From Moringa oleifera (Eukaryota > Streptophyta > Magnoliopsida > Brassicales > Moringaceae), in the NCBI GenBank assembly GCA_021397835.1, contig JAJFZO010000882.1, positions 2,360,501 to 2,424,500 of the forward strand: a stretch of DNA of 64,000 nt, read 5' to 3'. Position numbers and translations under genes: made by a program. Positions 12,051-22,990 of this stretch are shown here, piece after piece (position 1 is the first letter of the stretch; each line of letters begins with the position of its first letter). A model generated the notes under the pieces. The model was given only the letters and a program-made list of their open reading frames with translations. It had not been told where the DNA came from and made no database searches.

Positions 12051-13279
12051 ATTTAATCTGACATTTTAGAGGCAGACCAAAAAACCAAGATGAAACCTTT
12101 GTTGATTTTTGATATATTTAATTCATATTTTTTATTAAAAATTAAAACTTAATTTATACTTTTTTGTGATAGGATAAATAATATTTTATAATTTTTGTTT
12201 TTCAAATTTTCATAACATATTAAATTAGATATGAAATTTAAAATGCCAAAATTAATAGTTCTTGGGAGATCGTCCTTAACTTACAGACCTAAACTCGACC
12301 TTAAACAATTTAATATTTGTTTAAATACTTTTAAAGTCACAAAAAAAAGAGATAAATTTTATAGTTTTATATAATATTTATTTCAAAAAATATATAATTA
12401 GTTAAATAATATTTAAATTATTAAAAAATTAAAATAATTTTTTTTAAATAATAAAAATAATAAGCTTACATAAACTACTATGTCAAATTTAGGCATGAGA
12501 CCGACCTTCACCGGCCATGTTACCAAATTCTTTGCATGATTAAGATTACAATTTATGGATGAGAACATGTCTCATTCCAATAGTTGGTTGAGTACTTCTT
12601 GGACCATGAATTCACTACTTAGAGGGCTCGTATGCATGGCCACTTACCTATTCATGTCGTCAAAAATTCCGGCTCCTTCAAGTGGCACAACCTATAAAAT
12701 CTTTTGATGTCGGACCATTTGAGATCTTATATATAAGCACATGCCATGTGATTTTTTAAATATAAAATGTGTATTTAATAAAGGTTTTTAATTTTATAAT
12801 TAAATTCATTTTTTTGGGGAAATTTTTTAGTTAAATTTAAGGCAACTATAAAAATCGTTTTTGTTTTCATTTAAACCCTATTTTATGAGTATAGTCAAAT
12901 TGAAAGATGAATTATTCAAGAGAAAATGTAAAATTAAAAAGAAAAAATATTTATATTATTATCTATTTTATTTATCTATATCTTTAGTTGTTCTTTTTTT
13001 TTTCTTTTATTATTCTCAAATTACTTTAAACAAATTTGCAAAATGGGAACAAAGTCCAGTTTAATCAAATTAAAATTGATTGTAAAATTTAGTTAATTAA
13101 TTAACATAATATGAATTAAATTAAAAATTTGACTTGATATAAGTTTTTTAATATTTATTCTTAAATATATAATAAATTAAATATTAGCAAACTTTAAATT
13201 ATACATGTTTATCTAATGGGTCAATTATAACTCTCATATTTTAGTTTGATTTAGTTTAAATATTCACTCAGATGATTGT
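12051..13279. other. Gene-free intergenic DNA
   Basis: AT-rich, with a more balanced stretch at about 12490-12750 that shows no coding pattern. The 12861-13064 ORF is low-complexity (runs of F, Y, K and L) and unsupported. Confidence 0.5.
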
Positions 13280-13640
13280 TAAAAAAATAATATTTTATTA
13301 TTAAAATGCTTTCAAAAAGGATTTAAATAAATCTTAATTTTGTTGCAAATCAATTCTGTGAATTTAAATAATTTTATTTTGATTTATAAATTATTTTTTG
13401 AATTCTTTTTAATTTTTTAATCACATAAATTTTTCAAAAAAAAAAACTCGTAATACTAAAAAATCTTGAAATGTTTTATGATGATAGGTTGAATTTTTTT
13501 TTATATATATGAAAATTTCTTAATTAAAATTCGTTAACAATATTTATAATTTAAATATTTGATTTTTAATTTTTTAAAATTAAATTAAATTAAATTGATC
13601 AATATTTTCAAAATTTAAATTAAAAAGTGAATATAATTTA
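13280..13640 (-). repeat. AT-rich dispersed repeat, copy 6 (inverted)
   Basis: Read on the minus strand it shows the block ATTGTTAACGAATTTTAATT followed by TTCAACCTATCATCATAAAA, matching the equivalent blocks in plus-oriented copies. On the plus strand GAATTTAAATAATTTTATTT is shared with the inverted copy near 45560. Confidence 0.5.
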
Positions 13641-14564
13641 AGTTTCTGTAAATATTTATAAATTATAATATTAAGCTATTGTAGTAGTTACTATGGATAA
13701 GTAACCAAAACATCAAGATCTTTTTTTAATCATAATTATGTTATGTTTTTAATAAAATTATGATAAATAATAATTTAATATAAATAATAATTTTTATTTT
13801 TAATTTCATTTTAAATTAATATTATAAATATTTAAATAATTTAATGAATTTTTTATAAAACATTAATAAAAAATGTGGATCAGCAAATGATTTTAATTAT
13901 TTTTAAAATGGAGAGAAATTAATGTAACGTATATAAATGGAAACCCGTTTGGAAACTAAAACAAGCTACGCTATCCTGGATCGGGACTGGTTCAGCGAGA
14001 TAATCAAACAAAAGGTAAACATATGGGAGTTTAACCAATTGGTGAGGTTCAAAGAGGTGAAGCAGGCAACAAATGCTGATGAAAGAAGCGGACGGCCACA
14101 AACGTTTCAAAGATCAATGAGTAAGTTGATCAAATGGTTGAAAACGAACACAATCATCAAACGGTTACTTATCAATGTATGATGATCAGGCGTTTTCATT
14201 TCTTTCTCGCTTTCTGATCGGGAAGTTGAACGGACATCTGGATCGGGAACGTGGAGAAGGGAGGCCGCTGATGACCTCCCATGAGATTAGCATCACAGAG
14301 TCGTGATTTTGTGGGCCCTGTTGTCTCTTCACTTGTCACATCTCCAACACCTGCACCACACTGTAAGATTTCCCTTTCTGTCTGTCTGTCACTCTCTCTT
14401 AACCGTCTGGCAACAGTGGGAACGAGCGTAACCGGAGATAACTAACAGTATGAAACCAAAGGCCGAGAAGAGCCGTGCCTGAAGCGGCGGTGACTCGGGC
14501 GGATCAGCTTTTGGTTGAGTCTATACCGACTCTGTGTATTTTTATTTTTCCTCTTTTTGTGGTT
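13641..14564. other. Upstream region and leader of EPC1
   Basis: AT-rich to about 13920, then balanced composition as expected of a promoter. An 81-codon ATG ORF at 13937-14182 matches no family I know. A 10-codon upstream ORF (14450-14482) may lie in the EPC1 leader. CT-rich tracts occur at about 14380-14400. Confidence 0.45.
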
Positions 14565-17500
14565 ATGATTTCCTGTTTTCCGAATTCAAATAAAGAGGAC
14601 AGTAAGGTGATGAGAGGGAGTTTGTTGGTAAATCGTCGCGCTATACAGAGGATCCGGCAACTCGCAATCACGATTGTTGGATCGGTGAAGATCAAGCTTC
14701 TGCTCTGCTGCTGCATCGCGTTCACGCTACTCGCGCTTGCCACTCGCGCGGCTTCCTTTGTAGGATGGGCCGACCACGCTGCCTCTTCTCTCGATCGGTT
14801 CTCCAAACCAAGGTGCGTGCAGCTGGCTATGTACGCAACAAGCTTTGATTCAGTGATCATTCTTTTTTTTTTTTTTTTTAATTACGAATTTGATTAAGGT
14901 TAAATCCTCGTGGTCGGTTTCCATTTTAGTTTTCGAGATTCAGTTTGGAAATTGTATGGCTTCTAGAAGCAGGAGGATTAGGTTGTTTGGAGCAAGCATT
15001 CTGACAAAATCAAGATATGTTTTTTCAACCTAAAGTAGAAGCATGCATGTTAGGCATGATAAGTGATAATAAATATAATTTGGCCTTTGTAGGGACTCTT
15101 TCCTTAATATATTGTATTAATGCAAGAAAGTTAAAGGGAGAACATTCCTTTAAAGTGTCATTAAAGTTAATGCAGTTTGTGCTTACTTAAATCACTTTCT
15201 GAGAGGAATCTGGTTAAATAGATAAACATAGGTATCCTAAATTAAGAATTTGAGTCAGCCTCATCTTAGTACCCGAAACTTAGAAAACATGGTCTTAATA
15301 AGCTATGAGGCCTTCTGGCAATATTGTCAATAAGGTTATCCCTGTGAGATTACTTGTCGTGGGAGGTTCTGTCAAAGTTCCTAGTTTCAAAATACAATAT
15401 TTAGGGTGGCAAGTTTCTAGAACCCCTAAATAGAACTGAATGGCCTCAAAGGAGTCATGTTGCCAATGCCTATGGGTAGAGAAAGGCTTAATTGAATTGA
15501 GTTGAATATCCAGAATTGCCTCGATAAATGTTAACCTTGGTTTTCTGAGCTGTCAAAGTAAAGTATCACAATTTTTATTTTTATTTTCACATACCATTAG
15601 CACTTATGCTATGATGATTGTAATTTTTGCTATTGGGTACTCTTGCATTGATTTTTTCTACATGGTACGCATGATACTTACTATGGATTGACAAGGCTGT
15701 ATATTCAATTTGCCAGCAGCTGAGGTTGTAAATACATGGTAGCAAATTAGAGGCATGAAGTTTCTGTAACATGATCTTATTCCTTATCATGAAATGGATT
15801 CAATTGCGATATTCATTCTTATTGTTGAACTTTTAACTGTCCATTACATTCTAGCATCAATATATCAGTTATATGTTTTCATGATGGATTGCATATTTGA
15901 TGTATAGGAAAGGATATACAATTTTGATGAACACTTGGAAGAGATATGATCTGCTTAAGGAGTCCATTTCTCATTATTCGTCATGTTCTAGGCTCGACTC
16001 TATACATATCGTGTGGAGTGAGCCTGACCCTCCATCACATTCTCTCAAGGAGTTCCTCAACCACGTTATGCAGTCACACTCTAAACATGGGCGACAAATT
16101 GAATTGAAATTCGATATCAATAAAGAGGATAGTTTGAACAACAGATTTAAAGAAATCGAGGATTTGAAAACAGATGCCGTTTTTTCAATTGATGATGATG
16201 TTGTATTTCCTTGCTCCTCAGTAGACTTTGCTTTCAATGTTTGGGAAAGTGCTCGGGATGCAATGGTCGGATTTGTGCCCCGTATGCATTGGGTTGATGA
16301 AGCGGTATGCTGTTGACTCAGATTCTTGATACAGATTCTCAGATTCTGATATTTTTCAAGTTTGCACTCCATGTATGTTTATAGTGTATTTTATTTCATA
16401 GTTTCATAGTCTTGCTTATTAATGTATGCATTGAGAAAAGAATATGGCAATGTGTCATGAATATAAATCTCTCGAGTCATTTTGGAGACAACACTTTCAG
16501 GGAGCTGGTGATTGGTGTAGCACCTTGATGTTATGTCTCATAGTACAATCGTCCAATGTTTTACATTTGGATATCCTGAAGTGATACATTTAGGTGATAA
16601 TATGATATTAACTAATGAAATATGGCACTTAAGTCTAATTGAAACAGGCACCAACATTCTTGTAACAACATTCTGGTCTCTCTGTATAAACATGTTTAAA
16701 TCTGCTTTAACTTTGTTCTATGCAGAAAGGCAATGGTGACTGCTTCATTTATGGTGGATGGTGGTCTGTTTGGTGGACAGGCACATACAGCATGGTACTA
16801 TCAAAGGCTGCCTTCTTCCACAAGAAGTATCTGACCCTTTACACAAAAGAGATGCCAGCATCAATTAGAGAATATATAACCAAAAACAGGTTTTTATTTT
16901 GACAACTAATAATTCTACTTTTGACTATCATTTTAGTTGTTTACATGCTGAATTATTGCACTGAATCTTGGAATGCATTCATTAGGAACTGTGAAGATAT
17001 CGCAATGTCTTTTCTTGTTGCAAATGTGACCGGTGCTCCTCCAATATGGGTGAAAGGTATTTGATGATTCTTGCACAATTGCATATTTGCACATTAGTTT
17101 ATTTCTGTCATAATTTAGTGCTTGTCATGCATTGCACAGAAAGCCATAAGAGAGAATCTAAACATAGTTCTTATGATGCATGATAAATTGGATTTTATAA
17201 CCAAACCCTAGCTAGGGTACAACTGTTTGCACTCCTAAGTGATTTTCTGGGATCAAGGCCCTGCTGTGGAGTAATAGGGTAAACCTGGGTGTTGAAATTA
17301 AGTTGTTACACCCCTATGGGGTTGTCTCAGCTGTAAGAAGCGAACTTTACAAGGGACAAGGTCCTAGGTTCGATATGCAGGGATAATGTTTCTTTGGGGG
17401 GGGGGGGGGGAATCTGTACTGTTTCTGGAGGTCCCTGTTTACCATGCACGGGTAGGTACGCGAGTGACCTTATTTGTTGGTATTTAAAAAAAAAAAAAGA

Positions 17501-18294
17501 GAAAAAGCTGTTACTCCTTGAGACATGAAATATTGTTTTCGTCTCCCATTCCTCTCCAGAAATTCTAATTGAACTTCACATTCTTCAACTAAGCACCTGG
17601 CTGCTGCCAATACCTTTCATGGGAGGCGTGTGGATGTGATACGCTTTACTCACTAATGTATGCATGCTTGGTGTTCTTCAAGTCAATCTCTCTTTCAAGT
17701 TTGAAAACTGATGTTATCATGCAGCACGTAACTATGACCAGAAAGTAAGTTTGCTGCATTATCAATATTGGATCAAAGGTGGTTTATGTTGCTGGAATTC
17801 TAAAGCTGTTCAGAAATTATAATCCGGCTTTTCCCTTGCATGGATTGTATCAATATCATTCTATTCCAGAGTCTTGAGCAAAAGCCATGTTGATCTTTTC
17901 GACAGTTGGCTTCCAAATCATCAATATGCATCGTCACTGGTGTCTGATCAGCCCTCTCTTTTTCTTTTAAAAAATGAAATAAAATGGAAGGCTAATTTTG
18001 CACAGGACTACGTCTTAGTGTTGGAATTGGATTCATGCACTGATTCCTGTCGTCTTAATATTCTTTTACTCCCTTCTCTTTTTCTACAATTATTTGGTAT
18101 ATTTCAATCACATTTTGGGTGCTGTCATTGTAGGTAAAATATTTGAGATTGGTTCCACTGGGATTAGCAGCTTGGGAGGTCATACAGAAAAAAGAACCCA
18201 CTGTGTTAACAGATTTGTTGCAGAGTATGGGCGAATGCCCTTGGTTTCAACTTCTGTGAAAGCTGTCGATAGTCGCAGTGCTTGGTTTTGGTGA
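14565..18294 (+). CDS. EPC1: GT64 glycosyltransferase, EPC1/GMT1-like
   Basis: Golgi type II membrane glycosyltransferase with an exostosin-type GT64 domain. The Arabidopsis homologue EPC1/GMT1 mannosylates glycosylinositol phosphorylceramides, and its loss weakens cell adhesion. Coding exons: 14565-14812, 15908-16304, 16726-16889, 16986-17056 and 18134-18294, giving 346 residues. A basic N-terminus precedes a membrane anchor (about residues 45-62, LLLCCCIAFTLLALAT). The catalytic domain starts at RKGYTILMNTWKRYD. The acidic nucleotide-sugar motif SIDDDVVF holds D178-D180. Then come GGWWSVWWTGTYSMVLSKAA, NCEDIAMSFL, and the end GGHTEKRTHCVNRF...DSRSAWFW. A second in-frame ATG at 14610 would give 331 residues, nearer the Arabidopsis length, so the start is uncertain. 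The open frame extends upstream to a GTG at 14475 but has no earlier ATG. Intron 4 holds a SINE-like insertion. Confidence 0.93.
17310..17508 (+). mobile_element. tRNA-derived SINE-like insertion in EPC1 intron 4
   Basis: The element starts near GGGGTTGTCTCAGCTGTAAG. It has a B-box-like CTAGGTTCGATATG at about 17364-17377, a G15 run at 17396-17410, and an A-rich tail after TTGGTATTT. The hexamer TGTTAC flanks both sides (17304-17309 and 17509-17514) as a possible target-site duplication. About 200 bp, sense to the gene. The family was not identified. Confidence 0.6.
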
Positions 18295-18917
18295 TGCTGT
18301 AGTTTCCGCTATAGTTTCCACTTCATTTCAATAGCTGGATTTCCACTCTTGTTGTCAAACCCGTTTGCGTTCCACTCATTCTTTTTAGTTCTCAGGTTGT
18401 ATAATATTCAGAAATTTTTTTGTGGGCAATCTATGTCTGGGAGAGAGAAGAATATTTAACATCCTTGTAGACTGATTCCTTGTACTTTCAGAATGCAAGA
18501 ACAAGGCAGTAGCTGCTGTTCATTCTAATTGAGTGATTTCTTTATTCAAGTTGCAGGTTGCGGTGAATTCAGTATTTTGTGGATTGTTTTCATTGACTAA
18601 TATTCCTTTCATCTCTGACATTTGCTTTTACTAACTTTGTATACTGTAAGATTTGAGCATTGACACAGTCATTTTAATGACTAGAAGCTTGATTCTTTTT
18701 ATTTCAGATGAAATATAAAGTCTTGATTGTAATGTGCATTTTGTAATGCAATTTCTCTATTAGAATTGAACTGTCTAATTCCTACAGGGATGCCATTCAT
18801 ACATAATGGACATAGTTAGCTTGATAGAGTCACAACAGTCAGAGCAAAATCCCAGCAGTAGTACACCTGGACTCTTTAACATATGTTTTCAGGCTGCTCT
18901 GATTGACCTTTCTCAGA
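18295..18917. other. Convergent 3' regions of EPC1 and the TPR gene
   Basis: The stop codons of the two converging genes are 623 bases apart. The segment should hold both 3' UTRs, which could overlap. I see no ORF or RNA gene in it. Confidence 0.6.
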
Positions 18918-20585
18918 TCATAAAACTGGGTCGAAGCTCGTATTAAGTGGGAAACAGGTCTCTTCGCCACCGGTGCTCCAGAGGAAATTGGCGTACCTGG
19001 CTGCATGATAAGGGTTGTTCAGGCCTGCTGCTATCGCCTGCTGGTATCTTTCTTCTGCCCCCCACAGGTCCTTCCTCACCTGCCAGAGAAAATCTGCATA
19101 TTGACTCAATGCCTCTGCATCTGGTGGCTCTATCTGAATAGCTCGCTTGAAGCACTCCTCAGCCCTGCAATAAATGGAATCAGCCATATAGTTCAAGTAA
19201 ATTGCAAAGGGCTTCAACACACTAAAACAGGATGAACTGTGATTTTACCTGTCGTGATCTTGCGCAACAAGGTAGAGAAACTGAGCGTAATTTAACAGTA
19301 GAAGTGGGTTATTAGGCTCCTCAGCTACACTCATCTGGTAAACAAGATCTGTTCTTGAGTATTCCACGTAGTCATCTGGTTCAAGCTCCACACTCACCGG
19401 AGACACAAGCTGCTGCATTGTCCGGTGATCAAGCACCTCATCTCTTGCAGCTTCCTCCACTATTGAGTTCCACAAACCCTTTTCCTCCTCCCCCTCAATG
19501 ATACCATTTGGAGAAGCCTGTGGCGTTTCATCAGGAAGAGCTTGAACAGATGGTAATGGTTTGCTAAAATTCCAGTCTCCATTGTTGGCTCCACTGCCAA
19601 TTAGGCCTACCTTGTCACCTCCACCACTATCACTGCCTGCTGTGGAAGAATATGAAACAGACAACTCAAGTTCTTCCTGATTCTTTTCCTCTGCAATCGA
19701 CAGAGTCTCCATGATTGTTTCATTGGGTAGTCTTGGTGATGGTGTAGCAGCAACCAAAGTCTCGTTGATCATGGAATGAATTGTGAAATTAGACAAGAGA
19801 ATCATCACATAGACCATAAGAGTAGGAGTTCGGGAAAAGACTCGCTGGAACAGCCACACAAAGGATGCATTCATGTCTTTCTGAACCTTACCCACAATCC
19901 CTTGTAAATCTTCACAGTAAAGATGTTCCCTTAACTGTAAGGCATAGCTTTGAAGCTCTCGGATGATGAACACCATTGAAGAGAAGGCCTTCTTGACAGA
20001 GCAGCAAGCAAACTCCCCAGCATCTACAAAACCCTCTTCCCATTTTTGCTTTCTCTTAATCATCCTCAGAGAAAAAGGAATCCCAACACTGTTTGCTTTG
20101 TGTTCAATGCTCACTCTCTCTGTCTCATCTCTTTCAGGCCAATCTGGTGGCTCAGGGCTGATTCCAAGTAAATTAGGCTCAAGAAATTCAAGCTTTGAAG
20201 GCAAAAACTGCCACGAAAAGTCCATTTCTTCCCCATTTTCACCTTCTTTCCTTCTTGATTCATTGGGTATCTCCGATACTACAAAACCAGTGTCTTTATC
20301 CTGAAAATCTTCATCATCAGATTCAGCAAACTCTTTTGCCAATTCTTCCATATGTTCTGATAAATCTTCATTTGAAAATTCATTGTAACTTGCACTGCAA
20401 GCTAGGTTTAAGGTATGCCCAATGGATTTTCTTGACCCACGAGGAGTTGATCGATAAACTAACCTATTAAACGAAGCTGGTTTGCATCTAAGACGAGTTG
20501 CAGACAACAAAGAAGAAACAGCACAGGCTGATGTTTGAGGAGAAGAGAGATAATGGGTAACCATCATAAGCTGCAGACTCTGCAT
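18918..20585 (-). CDS. Tetratricopeptide-repeat protein, probably plastid-targeted
   Basis: TPR-like protein of unknown function. Coding exons on the minus strand: 20585-19249 and 19164-18918, joined in frame to give 527 residues. The ATG at 20585 is the first in frame. The extension upstream of it has only a TTG. The first 50 or so residues are rich in S, R and basic residues with few acids (SSPQTSACAVSSLLSATRLR), resembling a chloroplast transit peptide. An acidic region follows. A hydrophobic segment (TPTLMVYVMILLSNFTIHSM, about residues 255-275) may span a membrane. The C-terminal third carries the TPR array: NPLLLLNYAQFLYLV, AEECFKRAIQIEPPDAEALS, then WGAEERYQQAIAAGLNN and YANFLWSTGGEETCFPL. 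This tail matches a known plant TPR family, but no partner or reaction is evident. Confidence 0.88.
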
Positions 20586-21451
20586 ACTCTTTTCTACCCA
20601 AAACAAAAAAAATAAAAAATAAAACAGTCTTTGTATGACAAAATCTTCTTATCAAAACCCAAAATCAATAAAGAATCAAAGATTAGAAAAAAAAAAATGA
20701 AAACCCTTTAAGGGAAAGGAGAGAAAGAGAGCTGGTGAACGATTATCAAAATGAAAAGGCTGGTGAAATTCTCAGTCAAAAATCCAATGAAACCCATGGA
20801 AGGTAAAGGTGTCTACACTGTATTTTCTTAGAGAGATTGGTTTATTATATTGGATAAATCAAGAAAACAAGAAATCGAATCTCGAGCAGGTCTAGAAATT
20901 GCTTCTGCTTTCAATGCAATCCCTACCTGAAAAAGAGATAAAGCAAACCCCAAAGTCAAATATCATAATCTGTCCATGTGGCCATTTGCTTCAATGTCCA
21001 CATCACGAAACTATCAACAAAATCTGCAAGAAACAAAACATAAACACCCAAAGGAAAGAAAAAACACTCAAAGGGTTTTCAACAAAGTCATCAGAAGAGA
21101 TTAACAAGCTTACCAGAGTTCATACAAGAATGCTTGTCGTCTGAGTGGGTTTCATGGAGAAAGAAGAGAACTCTCAATGCCTTGTGGGAGAATACATTGT
21201 TTTTATTTCCAAAACAGGCTCCTTCTTGTTCTCAGAAAGAGAGAGAGAAAAGAGAATAGAAATCAAAGCTCCTTCTTGTTTTTTGAAGGGTTGCTTGTAT
21301 TAGCCATAAAAAAGCTCGAGGCATCATTGGTTTTGCAAGTCGAAGAGAAACAGTAGTCCCGTAGGTCACGTGTGGGGACAGATAAACGCTGCCACGTGGC
21401 GTTCGCATTTCAATCCAGGTTCTGATTGGTGGTGACGTAAGTTGCATCACA

Positions 21452-21486
<35 letters not shown>
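20586..21486 (-). promoter_or_regulatory. Leader with probable 5'-UTR intron, and promoter of the TPR gene
   Basis: On the minus strand a donor CTCTG|GTAAGC at 21113-21112 and an acceptor GGGTAG at 20596-20594 could bound a 5'-UTR intron of about 520 bases ending just before the ATG. Upstream lie a (GA)n tract (about 21456-21487) and two CACGTG G-boxes (21367-21372 and 21393-21398). A third G-box inside TGACACGTGTCA is at 21544-21549. G-boxes bind bZIP and bHLH factors in light and ABA responses. Their use here is inference. Confidence 0.5.
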
Positions 21487-21491
<5 letters not shown>

Positions 21492-22990
21492 TGGGTCCGA
21501 GTCATGGGCACACATCAAAGGCTTTTTTCACGAGAACTCTTGACACGTGTCAACATGACGCGAGCCTATCTAACAAACTTTTCAAAATGTCAAGCTACGT
21601 GGCAGTGAAGGAGGGCGTGAAACTCATGCGCTCGGCATGTGTGACTGAGAATCCGACAAAGTCAAGGGGTTACGGTTCGGGTCAAATGGCCTCAGAGAAG
21701 GGCCCACCTCGATATCCTTAAAAGAGGCTCAGTGTTTTGAAGTTTGGAAGCCCAAATATTCGCTCTTACCGAATATGACAACTCTCGGCTTAGCGATCAA
21801 AGCTGAGCCTGAAAATCCAAAGTTCCTCTTTCTGGATCCTTCTTTAGATTTTAATTATTAAAATATAAAATATATATTTTTATAATAATTAATATATTTA
21901 TCAATATTTTTAAAATAAACCGATCATTAAATAGGAAAAAGAATCAGAACTTAAAAATCAGATTGAAAATTAATCATAAATTGAAGCTATTATAAATTAC
22001 CAAAATAAAAAAATTAGTAATTTTTTAAAATTATTAAAAATTAAATTAAAAATTAAATTTTTATTTTTTATTATTAGTTTTTTCTCAATATTTTTAAACA
22101 ATTTTTTTATAAAATTTAAAATATTTGCAATAAAAACTCATCATTTTAAGGATATAAATGAACCAAATTAATTTAAAACAAATCATATGGATTAGTACTT
22201 TATTTTATTAATTTTTATTATATACTGTTTAAAAAAGTGAAATTTTAATAAAATATTAATATTTATTTTTTTATTATTAATTAAAATTTTATATTTAAAA
22301 ACTGTACATTAAACTTAATTTATTAATTTGATTTAAATTATTAAAAAATTAAAAAATTTAAAGTAAAATTTCATACAATTGACTTAAAGATTTTTAACAA
22401 AAAATTTTATAATTTTTTTATTACTAAAAATATTTTTTTAAACCTACACCATTAAAATTTTAAAAATATTTATAAAAAATAAATTTTATATTAAAAAATA
22501 TTTAATTTAAAAACAAATAATTTTAAAATAAAAATAAAAATATTACCTCTAATATTTTAATAACAAAAATATTTTTAATTTTATACGATCATTTAAATTA
22601 AAATTTAATACTTTTATTTATTACTTTTAAAACATGAATAACTAGTTGATAACATGATATAAATATTTTTATATAATTTTTATTTTATTTAAAAATATAA
22701 ATTATTTTTATAATTATATTAAATACAATAATTTATGATAAAATTTTAAAAAAACTTTTTAATTACAAAAAAAATATTTAAACAAATTTTACACGATGTT
22801 TAATTATACAAATAATTTTAATCTCGGACAAAAATCAATAATGACAATAACAATCAAACACTATCAATGCTTCTTTTTCTTTTCCACGTGAATACTGTAA
22901 ACTGTAAAACCTGTTGAGAGACCTCTAAATTTCACTTCCGTAAAACTCACTAGAGATCAAACGTGTCCACTCATTCACTCGGAAACCGAC
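21487..22990. other. Gene-free spacer between the TPR and HSPRO genes
   Basis: Balanced composition to about 21840, then strongly AT-rich DNA including one diverged copy of the AT-rich repeat (listed separately). A single CACGTG at 22885-22890 lies just past the HSPRO stop. No gene is supported. Confidence 0.5.
22300..22640 (+). repeat. AT-rich dispersed repeat, copy 7 (diverged)
   Basis: Blocks in family order: TCATACAATTGACTTAAAGA, then TTATTACTAAAAATATTTTT, CACCATTAAAATTTTAAAAA, and CTAATATTTTAATAACAAAA. More diverged than copies 1, 10 and 11. Confidence 0.4.

Noticed and set aside
13937..14182. 81-codon ATG open frame upstream of EPC1
   Set aside because: The protein matches no family I recognise, and it sits where the EPC1 promoter or leader is expected.
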